Positions 8,787 to 15,202 of a DNA stretch of 20,332 nt are shown here, piece after piece. Each line of letters starts with the position of its first letter. The stretch's first letter is position 1. The position numbers and the translations under genes are program-made. The notes under the pieces were generated by a model that saw nothing but the letters and a program-made list of their open reading frames with translations, was not told the origin of the DNA and searched no databases. The stretch covers positions 1 to 20,332 of the forward strand of contig CANKNP010000048.1 in NCBI GenBank assembly GCA_947483545.1, written 5' to 3'. This stretch comes from Deltaproteobacteria bacterium (GTDB lineage Bacteria > Myxococcota > UBA796 > SXON01).

Positions 8787-8853
8787 CCTTCTCCCCCCGG
8801 GAGAAGGTGCCGCCGTACTCGGCGGCGGATGAGGGCTCCCCGGCGGGAGAAGG
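8787..8853. repeat. REP-like multi-hairpin intergenic element
   Basis: In the 214-base gap between two convergent genes lie three stems in a row. CCTTCTCCC/GGGAGAAGG (8787-8795 and 8799-8807, CCC loop) is perfect over 9 bp. GCCGCC/GGCGGC (8809-8814 and 8821-8826) and CTCCC/GGGAG (8836-8840 and 8845-8849) follow. GGGAGAAGG recurs directly at 8845-8853. The middle stem is followed by GGATGAGGGCT. The arrangement resembles the dispersed 'gggagaagg...ggatgaggg' intergenic repeats of many high-GC proteobacteria. The first stem could also end the methyltransferase transcript, but it lacks a T-run. Confidence 0.65.
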
Positions 8854-8894
8854 GTGGAACGATCTGCCTGGATCGGGATCAGGGGCCCCGGCAT

Positions 8895-8909
8895 GTGCGC
8901 GATGCGCAC
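8895..8909. repeat. Short perfect palindrome
   Basis: GTGCGC (8895-8900) and GCGCAC (8904-8909) are inverted arms around GAT, 54 bases before the C11 peptidase stop. It could be a small hairpin at the 3' end of that message. Nothing else coding is seen in 8858-8962. Confidence 0.4.
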
Positions 8910-8962
8910 GGCCGGTTCACGGCCCGCGGTCACCCTGCGGCGCAGGGGATGAAGGCCGCCCG

Positions 8963-10285
8963 CTACTGGACGGTATTCACATCCTCGACGTTCAACCCCG
9001 CCAGATACTCGTCCCACTGCGTGTCCTGGGCCCAGGTGGCGCCCGCCCCGGTGCTGTACGCGCGCATCCAGAGGTCTTCGCGGGGGTCGAAGAAGATGTT
9101 GAGGCCGCTCGCGTCGGCGTAGGGCTCGATCGCGTAGTTGCCGATGACGGCGTCGGAGAACGCCTGCTCGACAGCGCCAATCTCTGCTGCGATGCTGGGC
9201 CGCGCGTCGCCAGTGACCTCGAGGAAGCTGCCAAGGTCAAGGAAGTAGTAGGCCCAGACGACGTCCGCGCCGAGGATCTCCTCGCGCAGGTCCCAGGCGA
9301 ACTGGCCGCCATCTTCCTCCGCGATCAGCGCGATGGCGAGGTCGTCGATGGCGTCGGTGAGGGCCTGGATCTTGTCGAGGTCGATGGCCGAGTGGGTGGC
9401 CTCGCCGCCCTCGACCTCGGTGCGGGCCATCTCGTCGGCGAGATCGGCGGCGGAGATCTGGGGGTTCGTGGCGAGGGTGTGGAGGATGGTCGCGTAGCGG
9501 TAGCCCTCGCCGCCGACCGTGGTCTCGGCGGCGGTCATGGTCATCGCATAGGGGGCCATCGCGTGGGCGACCTCCCAGCCGGCCATATTGCAGGCGTCAA
9601 AGCCCAGGACGTCGAAGCGACCGTTGTCGGTCACCCAAGCGTCCATCCCGGACTGGAACTCGCCCTCGGCGATGGACATGACATCGCCGTTGGAGGCGTC
9701 GTCCTGGGCGATCGACGGGGGTGCGGCGCCGCCCTCGGGCTCGGTCTCGCCGGTGAAGTCCCAGCCGCTGCCGTGGTCCCACATGATCAGCGCGGTGTGC
9801 TCGGCCGGGTAGTTCGTGCTGGCCCAGGACAGGAAGTCCGCGAGGGTCTGGGGATCGGCCATATTGAGCTCGCCGAGCTCTTCCAGCACGGGGCTGCTGA
9901 CCGCATCCGAGGTGTCGGTCTCCATCTTGTAGAGCCGCGTGCCGGTCCAGTCGCCATCGTCGTCGGCGTAGCCCTCGGCGCGATCGGCGATCACTAGCAC
10001 GTTCACGTCGTCGGTGGACCCCTGGATCTCGAGCTCGTTCAGGTCGTGGGTGACGTAGTCTTCAAGGTCATTGTCCCCGTCCATGTAGATGAGGTAGTTC
10101 CAGACCGCCCCGCCCGTGTCGGTGTCGTCGGTGTCGTCGGTGTCGTCGGTGTCGTCGGTGTCGTCGGTGTCGTCGGTGTCGCCGGCGGTGTCATCCTCGG
10201 GCAGGGGAGGACGCTTGGAGTCCTCCGCATCCGGGGTGCAGGCGAGGGTCAGGGCGAAGGGGAGGACGAAGGGAAGGAGTCGCAT
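8963..10285 (-). CDS. Clostripain-like (peptidase family C11) lipoprotein
   Basis: The 440-residue protein begins MRLLPFVLPFALTLAC, a hydrophobic signal ending in a lipobox-like sequence, so it is likely an exported lipoprotein. A spacer of repeated Thr-Asp-Asp triplets follows. The catalytic domain starts at VWNYLIYMDGDNDLED, typical of clan CD family C11. The His of the dyad is His171 in LIMWDHGSGW; the Cys is Cys232 in LGFDACNMAGWEV. C11 enzymes cleave after Arg or Lys, often after autoprocessing. The frame extends upstream to 10387 but only the ATG at 10285 gives a signal peptide; no clear Shine-Dalgarno precedes it. It lies 37 bases after the gene for a secreted unknown protein, so the two probably form an operon. 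Confidence 0.9.
   Translation of the reverse strand: MRLLPFVLPFALTLACTPDAEDSKRPPLPEDDTAGDTDDTDDTDDTDDTDDTDDTDTGGAVWNYLIYMDGDNDLEDYVTHDLNELEIQGSTDDVNVLVIADRAEGYADDDGDWTGTRLYKMETDTSDAVSSPVLEELGELNMADPQTLADFLSWASTNYPAEHTALIMWDHGSGWDFTGETEPEGGAAPPSIAQDDASNGDVMSIAEGEFQSGMDAWVTDNGRFDVLGFDACNMAGWEVAHAMAPYAMTMTAAETTVGGEGYRYATILHTLATNPQISAADLADEMARTEVEGGEATHSAIDLDKIQALTDAIDDLAIALIAEEDGGQFAWDLREEILGADVVWAYYFLDLGSFLEVTGDARPSIAAEIGAVEQAFSDAVIGNYAIEPYADASGLNIFFDPREDLWMRAYSTGAGATWAQDTQWDEYLAGLNVEDVNTVQ
10122..10175. repeat. Tandem 9-bp repeat coding for (Thr-Asp-Asp) spacer
   Basis: Six perfect copies of GTGTCGTCG run without interruption inside the C11 lipoprotein gene, with degenerate partial units on both sides. 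On the coding strand each unit gives one Asp-Asp-Thr triplet. Changes in copy number would keep the frame and only alter spacer length between the lipid anchor and the protease domain. Confidence 0.9.
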
Positions 10286-10322
10286 GTGGGCGATATGCAC
10301 CAGACGCCGGGCGATCGCAACC

Positions 10323-11282
10323 TCAGAAGCTGATCTTGGAGAACTTCTTGTCGGCGCGGAGGAGGTCGAGGACCGAGGCGGTGACATCCTCGCCGGGGCA
10401 ACCGCCGAGGGTTTTCGGGTTCACGCACCAGCCCCACGACGCCGGCGCGGACTTCTGCTTCGAGAGCGTCGAGGTCACCGCATCGCGCATCGCCTTGCCA
10501 TCGGCGCCCAGGGCCTGATCGTAGGTCTCGCGGGCCGCGCTGGCCGCCTTCATCGCCGTCGGATCCCGCGCTTCGAGGGACTCGCCCAGGCCTTCCAACG
10601 TGGCCTCCAAAAGGGTCTCTCGCTCCGAGAGCCGGGTCTGAGCGAACGCCTCGGCCACCGCCCACAACGAGACCCATCTGTCCGCACCGGTGACCGGAAC
10701 GACCGGCTGGGGGCTCGAAGCCAGCGCGACGGTCGGCCACTCCAGCGCCAAGATGTCCGCGAGCTCCTTCCCAAGTTGCGCGTCGGCGTCCATCGCTGCG
10801 GCCAAAGGAGCGTTGAGATCCTGGCCCGAACAGTCGCTGCGGTGCATCATCGCCGCGATGCCGCTGCCCGCGCACTCCTCGACGTCTTTGCCCGCCGCGA
10901 CGGTCACCAGGGCACGCTCCAAGGCCAGGCCGAACACGTTCGAAAAGTCGTCCTGGATCAGCTCGACGTGTCTCTGAAGCCGCAGGTACTGACCCGTGAG
11001 CTGCCTGCGCGTGGCCTGCGCGAAGGTGGCCGCCTCCGGGGTCCCGAGGTCCCCAAGCAGCGCCACCCCAAGCTCGAGCCGCCCCACCGATCGCCCAAGC
11101 TGGCCCACCTGCTTTTCCCCGGCCTCGAACTTGGGGCCGACAACCTCGGAAGCCGCGGCGAATTTCGCGCTCTTCCCGGCCACATCGTCGGGGTGGTAGA
11201 ACGCGTCTTCCGGATCGTCCGGCCTCTCGACGGAGGTGGCGAACGTCGGAGGGCAGAAACCGAGCAGCCAGAACAGGGACAT
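10323..11282 (-). CDS. Unknown, probably exported, helical protein
   Basis: I do not recognise this 319-residue protein. It starts MSLFWLLGFCPPTFATS, a short hydrophobic leader without the usual basic residues; a stop codon four codons upstream rules out a longer N-terminus. The body is Ala/Leu/Glu-rich and predicted mainly helical. Four cysteines in the second half (CAGSGIAAMMHRSDC and WCVNPKTLGGC) suggest two disulfides and so an extracytoplasmic site. The C-terminal block VTASVLDLLRADKKFSKISF is amphipathic. It precedes the C11 peptidase by 37 bases on the same strand, so it could be its substrate, inhibitor or partner; that is only inference. Confidence 0.7.
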   Translation of the reverse strand: MSLFWLLGFCPPTFATSVERPDDPEDAFYHPDDVAGKSAKFAAASEVVGPKFEAGEKQVGQLGRSVGRLELGVALLGDLGTPEAATFAQATRRQLTGQYLRLQRHVELIQDDFSNVFGLALERALVTVAAGKDVEECAGSGIAAMMHRSDCSGQDLNAPLAAAMDADAQLGKELADILALEWPTVALASSPQPVVPVTGADRWVSLWAVAEAFAQTRLSERETLLEATLEGLGESLEARDPTAMKAASAARETYDQALGADGKAMRDAVTSTLSKQKSAPASWGWCVNPKTLGGCPGEDVTASVLDLLRADKKFSKISF

Positions 11283-11351
11283 GGTCGGCTGCTAACCGGC
11301 CAGCCTGCAGCGGAGGATCGGCATAGAACGACGTGCCGTTGGAGCCGCCCG

Positions 11352-12326
11352 ATGATCCGCTGCCACCTGTTCCGGGGCGCCAACCCGATGGAGTGCGACG
11401 TACCGCTCGGTGAGGCTCTGCAGGCCCCACCCGGGACGAGCCTGTGGGTGGACGTCGAGGACCCGCACGAGACCGACTTCCAGGTGCTGCTCACCGAGTT
11501 TCATTTCCACAAACTCGCAGTGGAGGACTGCAGCCATGTCCAGCGGCGCTCCAAGTACGAGCGTTACGCGACCCACACCTTCGTGGTGATCAACGCGCTG
11601 GATCGGACGACAGAGCAGGACCCGCTCGATCTCGTGGCGATCTGCATGTTCATCCGACCGGGGCTGGTGGTGACCGTTCGGCCGAAGGCGGTGCGGGCGC
11701 TGGACAACCTGCTGGAGAACATCCAGCGGGATTCGGACCGCTCCGTCTCGACGACCGAGCGCCTGCTGCACGCGATCATCGACGCCGTCGTGGACGAGTT
11801 CCTGCCGCTGCTCGACACCTACGAGGAGGAGCTCGCCGCGTTGCAAGCCCGCGTGGGTGCGCCCGGCACGGCGGTGCCCGACCGGCTCGTGACCATCCGA
11901 CACGAGCTGCTGGTCGTCCGGCGCATCATCCTGCCGCACATCGAAGTCATCCGGCGCCTGACGGATCCGGACACGAATGACGTGTCGTCTGAGAGCCGGC
12001 TCTACTTCCGCGACGTGCTGGACCACGCGATGATCGTGAACGACACCGACACGCTCCTGCTGGAGGTGGTGAACGGTGCTTTGCAGTTGCACTCGAACGT
12101 GGTGAACGAGCGCCTCAACGAGGTGATGAAGTTCCTGACCATCGTAAGCACGATGATGCTGCCCTGGACGGTGATCTCGGGGCTGTTCGGCATGAACTTC
12201 GACGTGATCCCGACCGCCCACTTCGAGTACGGATTCTACACGGCGGTCCTGGCCATGATGGCGTGTGGCGCTGCGCTGCTCTCGTATTTCCGGAGGCGGG
12301 GCTGGATGGACGGAAGGCAGAAGTAG
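11352..12326 (+). CDS. corA: CorA-family divalent metal ion transporter
   Basis: The 324-residue protein is a CorA-type Mg2+/Co2+ channel. Its long cytoplasmic N-terminal domain includes HKLAVEDCSHVQRRSKYE (the family 'H.L..ED..' region) and VSTTERLLHAIIDAVVDEFL. A long stalk helix follows (RLNEVMKFLTIVSTMMLPWT). The first membrane helix ends in the signature Gly280-Met281-Asn282, followed by the second helix (YGFYTAVLAMMACGAALLSY) and a basic tail RRRGWMDGRQK. Two membrane helices and a GMN loop are diagnostic. GGAG lies 8 bases before the ATG at 11352. The gene is divergent from the exported-protein/C11 pair (69-base gap) and converges with the next gene, leaving only four bases between stops. 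Some CorA relatives export Zn2+, so ion choice is uncertain. Confidence 0.95.
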   Translation: MIRCHLFRGANPMECDVPLGEALQAPPGTSLWVDVEDPHETDFQVLLTEFHFHKLAVEDCSHVQRRSKYERYATHTFVVINALDRTTEQDPLDLVAICMFIRPGLVVTVRPKAVRALDNLLENIQRDSDRSVSTTERLLHAIIDAVVDEFLPLLDTYEEELAALQARVGAPGTAVPDRLVTIRHELLVVRRIILPHIEVIRRLTDPDTNDVSSESRLYFRDVLDHAMIVNDTDTLLLEVVNGALQLHSNVVNERLNEVMKFLTIVSTMMLPWTVISGLFGMNFDVIPTAHFEYGFYTAVLAMMACGAALLSYFRRRGWMDGRQK

Positions 12327-12330
12327 GACG

Positions 12331-13116
12331 TCAGGGCGACGCTGGCCGGGCCCGCAGCAGGCGAACCTCTTCTTCCAGCTCCAGGATGCGCGAGCCCTGC
12401 CTCTCAACTTGCCTGCGGAGGTGGCGTACCAGGGGCGTGACGTTCGCCGGGTCGGCATCGGTGGACGACAAGACGGTGAGGACGCTGGGCTCCGCCGGGG
12501 GCACAGTCTCCGCGCCCGGCACGGCGCTGACCAGGTGCGAGATGGGGTTCTCGAGGGCCTCCAGCCGAGTAGGCTCGGCGGGCGGCGCATCCTCGTCCTC
12601 GTCCGGGAGCGCGTCCAGCGGGACCTCGTCCGTGACGGAGCCGGCCTCGATCGCGTCGTCGATCGTGAGGGACGAGAGGTCCTCGCGCAGGTTCGCCAGG
12701 ATCCGACGCGGATAGGTCGGCTCGTCCCCCGCGACCTCATCCTCGACCTCGGGGGCGATGTCCGGGAGGAACAGGTAGTGCAGCGCGCTGTCCTCGCTCG
12801 GGACGAGGGGAACCCAATTCTCCAGGGGCAAGCGGTCCAGCGAGGATTCCTCGAGGCGCGTGAGCGAGTGGCCCTGGCGACCACGGCCGTTGTCCCAGAC
12901 GTGCAAGAATCGACTCGCACGAAGCTGAGCGCCAGTCAGCCGATCTTCCGCACCGGTCGGGCGCGCGGGGGGGTCGATGAGGACGCCGGGACGCGCCACC
13001 CGGAGGACCCCCTTGCCCTCCTCGACTTCGAACTTGATGGAGAATGGCCCATCCACCCGGGACTGCCGGCGGATCCACACGCGAAACCGCGGGCTGTTCG
13101 GGGAAGAAGTAGACAT
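12331..13116 (-). CDS. Unknown protein with acidic linker and C-terminal coiled coil
   Basis: I do not recognise this 261-residue protein. The first ~125 residues look folded (FRVWIRRQSRVDGPFSIKFE, FLHVWDNGRGRQGHSLTRLE, SALHYLFLPDIAPE). Next is an acidic, Pro-rich stretch (PLDALPDEDEDAPPAEP). The end, about 225-258, is a heptad-like coiled coil (LRRQVERQGSRILELEEEVR). No signal peptide or membrane segment is seen, so it is probably cytoplasmic. No Shine-Dalgarno precedes the ATG at 13116; instead an extended -10-like box ends 12 bases upstream. Confidence 0.7.
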   Translation of the reverse strand: MSTSSPNSPRFRVWIRRQSRVDGPFSIKFEVEEGKGVLRVARPGVLIDPPARPTGAEDRLTGAQLRASRFLHVWDNGRGRQGHSLTRLEESSLDRLPLENWVPLVPSEDSALHYLFLPDIAPEVEDEVAGDEPTYPRRILANLREDLSSLTIDDAIEAGSVTDEVPLDALPDEDEDAPPAEPTRLEALENPISHLVSAVPGAETVPPAEPSVLTVLSSTDADPANVTPLVRHLRRQVERQGSRILELEEEVRLLRARPASP

Positions 13117-13128
13117 CGGGAGGGGGAT

Positions 13129-13137
13129 TCTATACCA
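13129..13137 (-). promoter_or_regulatory. Extended -10 box directly upstream of the coiled-coil gene
   Basis: On the minus strand the sequence reads TGGTATAGAAT, a good match to an extended -10 (TGnTATAAT). Its hexamer lies 12 bases before the ATG at 13116, so the predicted transcript would have about 5-7 untranslated bases. No -35 match is visible. Confidence 0.45.
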
Positions 13138-13205
13138 GTCTGACGATTCCGCCGCTGCAGAGCCCCCCGGACAAGGTAAAGTCGGGATGTCTGTTGGAGC
13201 GTCTC

Positions 13206-13394
13206 ATGGGATTTGCGAGCCGGATGGTGAAGGGCCTGAAAGACCGCTTCATGTCGAAGTACGGGGAGAAGATCGTCTCGAACCTCGCGGATACCTCATC
13301 GGACGCGCCTACGCGGTTCGCGGAGCCGAAGCGGGACGTGTACGACAAGCTGCAGCAGGAGGGCGCGCTGGGGGAGAAGAAGGCGGATCGCTAA
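13206..13394 (+). CDS. Unknown 62-aa basic protein
   Basis: The start ATG at 13206 is supported by GGAG 6 bases upstream; a TTG at 13194 would overlap that site. The protein (MGFASRMVKGLKDRFMSKYG...) opens with a basic amphipathic helix. A polar segment with the motif TRFAEPKRDVYDKLQQEG follows. No membrane segment is seen. I do not recognise a family. It is divergent from the coiled-coil gene and is followed at once by a strong hairpin. Its size and good start argue that it is real. Confidence 0.6.
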   Translation: MGFASRMVKGLKDRFMSKYGEKIVSNLADTSSDAPTRFAEPKRDVYDKLQQEGALGEKKADR

Positions 13395-13397
13395 TGC

Positions 13398-13418
13398 CTG
13401 GGGGGCTGCGCCCCCCAG
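13398..13418 (+). terminator. GC hairpin after the 62-aa gene
   Basis: CTGGGGGG (13398-13405) and CCCCCCAG (13411-13418) form a perfect 8-bp stem with a CTGCG loop, starting 4 bases after the stop codon. There is no T-run, so termination is inferred from position and stem strength. Confidence 0.5.
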
Positions 13419-13442
13419 ACCCCCCGAGCCGGACGCTACCCA

Positions 13443-13507
13443 AGTTTCGGAGTACCGAAACTCGGGTCCGGGAACCCCGGCTCCGGAGTACCGGACCGGA
13501 GTTCCCG
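13443..13507. repeat. Two neighbouring hairpins with identical AGTA loops
   Basis: Hairpin A: AGTTTCGG (13443-13450), loop AGTA, CCGAAACT (13455-13462). Hairpin B has an outer stem CGGGAAC (13469-13475) with GTTCCCG (13501-13507). Inside it are CCGG/CCGG and TCCGG/CCGGA stems closing a second AGTA loop (13487-13490). Both lie in the 173-base gap between two convergent genes, which otherwise encodes nothing. Confidence 0.75.
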
Positions 13508-13567
13508 ACGCGGTCCGGCCGCAATTATCGAATTCGTTGGGCGAGGAGGCCCCCGGGCGGCGCAGGT

Positions 13568-15202
13568 TCACAGGTACCCCAACCGCTCCAGTCGGCGTCT
13601 GAGCCCGATGGCATCGACCGCGGCGGTCTTTGGCGGGCGGGCGCCGTCGGCAAGCGGCACGGCGCTGGTTGACGGGAGCACCTCAGTCAACACCCGCCCT
13701 TGCATGTGTGCGGGGATCGGGCGGCCCAATGCGTGCAGCAGGGTCGGCGCCACGTCCCAGACGGAGGCCGTCACCTCGCCGGGGGGAAATCCGGGGCCGG
13801 TGAGCGCGAGGATGCCGTGCTGGCGGTGGGCGCCGTTCATGCCGAGGCCCTTCCCGCCCACGTGCTCGTGCGCCCCAAGCCGCCGCCACAGGGTGCCTGG
13901 GGCCACCCGCGTGCTCGGGAGCACCGTGGACGAGTACCCGTCGCGCAGCGCGAGCGTGAGCACCAGATCGGGGGCGCCCGGCGCGCCCTCGTAGGGATCG
14001 ACATGAACCTTCTCGACGACACCGGCTCCCTCGATCTCCCAGGCCAGCAGCTCCCGCGTCAGGTCCGCGATGGCCAAGGGCACGTTCTCCACCCGCCCCA
14101 GCGGGTCCCGGTCGCGGATGTTGAGATGAACGGTGGCGGCGTAGTTCAGCTCGTCGGACCAGGCGCGGGTGCGTTGAAGGTCGATCGGGCCGTACCGAGC
14201 GTGGGTCTCGGTCTGACCGATCCAGGGGCCGGGCACCCGCCGCACCAGCCGCTCGAGCAGGCCACCGTCGAGCGAGAGCGCCGCCCGGCGGGCGCGATCA
14301 CCCAGACCTCGGCGCCACGTCGGAGAGCGGAACCGCAGCCAGCCCCGATCCTCGAGAAAACGGTTGATGTAGATGGCGTGCTCGCCTGCCCCGCCGAACC
14401 CGTGATCGCTCACCACACCGACGATCTCGCCGTGGCGGGCAAGGCGACCGACCATGGCGTCGAGGCGTTGGTAGATCTCCGCAACTGTGCTCCTCAAACG
14501 GGCGAAGTCAGGGTGGGTCCGCGCGGCGGCGTGGCGGGGAGACCCCTCGTCGTGGAACATCCAGAAGTGATGGGAGGCGGTGTCGGACTCGCCGAACACG
14601 ACCATGAACAGCGCCCACGGCTCTCGTTCCAGAAGCTGGGCGCACAGCGCCTCTTTGCGGCCGATCTCCCGCAGCAGGCTGTCCCGCGCGTGCAGGTGCC
14701 AGCCGGGTCCGAGGTGGCCTTCCTGGAAGTCCGCGAACCGCAGGCCACCGAACCGACGAACCATCGACGGCCACTCGGACGCGGGCGCGCAGTGGCGGAT
14801 CTCCGCCGTCGTCGCAACCGGGCTGTCGAACCCGGCGATCACGATGCCATCGAGCGTCTCGGGGGGGAAGGTGGTGGGAACGGCGATGCTCGCGACCCGC
14901 CCGCCTGCATCGGCCAGGATCCTGTGGAGCGTGGGAACGCGACGGTGGGCCGCACTTAGGAAAGACAGGTTGTAGGTGCCTGGATCCCGCTGCATGAAGT
15001 CGTAGATGCCGTGCGTGCCGGGGCGACACCCGGTGAGGACGGACGACCACGCCGGTAGCGTCATGGGGGGGGTCGTGCTCCCGAGGCGGGCCCAGGTCCC
15101 TTCGGTGCGCAACCGCCAAAGGTTCGGGAGGCGGTCCTGGAGGCGCTCGATCACCTGCCAGGTGGCGCCATCAAGGCCGAGGAGGAGGCAGGCGGCGCTC
15201 AA
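13568..15202 (-). CDS. Type I phosphodiesterase/nucleotide pyrophosphatase-fold enzyme
   Basis: The 544-residue protein belongs to the alkaline phosphatase superfamily, which uses two metal ions to hydrolyse phosphate or sulfate esters. Metal and nucleophile residues are visible: Asp11 in LLLGLDGATW, Thr48 in PPMTLPAWSS, the SDTASHHFW block, SDHGFGGAGEHA and GAHRQHGILAL. There is no signal peptide or membrane segment, so it appears cytoplasmic. Similar proteins are often annotated as 'alkaline phosphatase family protein', with substrates mostly unknown. The start is TTG at 15202, immediately after the TAG of the sulfatase-fold gene (TAGTTG), and it opens directly with the first beta-strand. 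This placement implies translational coupling. Confidence 0.88.
   Translation of the reverse strand: MSAACLLLGLDGATWQVIERLQDRLPNLWRLRTEGTWARLGSTTPPMTLPAWSSVLTGCRPGTHGIYDFMQRDPGTYNLSFLSAAHRRVPTLHRILADAGGRVASIAVPTTFPPETLDGIVIAGFDSPVATTAEIRHCAPASEWPSMVRRFGGLRFADFQEGHLGPGWHLHARDSLLREIGRKEALCAQLLEREPWALFMVVFGESDTASHHFWMFHDEGSPRHAAARTHPDFARLRSTVAEIYQRLDAMVGRLARHGEIVGVVSDHGFGGAGEHAIYINRFLEDRGWLRFRSPTWRRGLGDRARRAALSLDGGLLERLVRRVPGPWIGQTETHARYGPIDLQRTRAWSDELNYAATVHLNIRDRDPLGRVENVPLAIADLTRELLAWEIEGAGVVEKVHVDPYEGAPGAPDLVLTLALRDGYSSTVLPSTRVAPGTLWRRLGAHEHVGGKGLGMNGAHRQHGILALTGPGFPPGEVTASVWDVAPTLLHALGRPIPAHMQGRVLTEVLPSTSAVPLADGARPPKTAAVDAIGLRRRLERLGYL

Noticed and set aside
10122..10175. CRISPR-like array
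   Set aside because: The 9-bp units are contiguous with no spacers and lie in frame within a coding spacer.
8963..11282. Caspase-like immune or cell-death module
   Set aside because: The C11 protein has a lipoprotein signal and tether, so it acts outside the cytoplasm, and no sensor or effector gene is nearby.
13194..13205. TTG start for the 62-aa gene
   Set aside because: The TTG overlaps the GGAG ribosome-binding site that fits the ATG at 13206.
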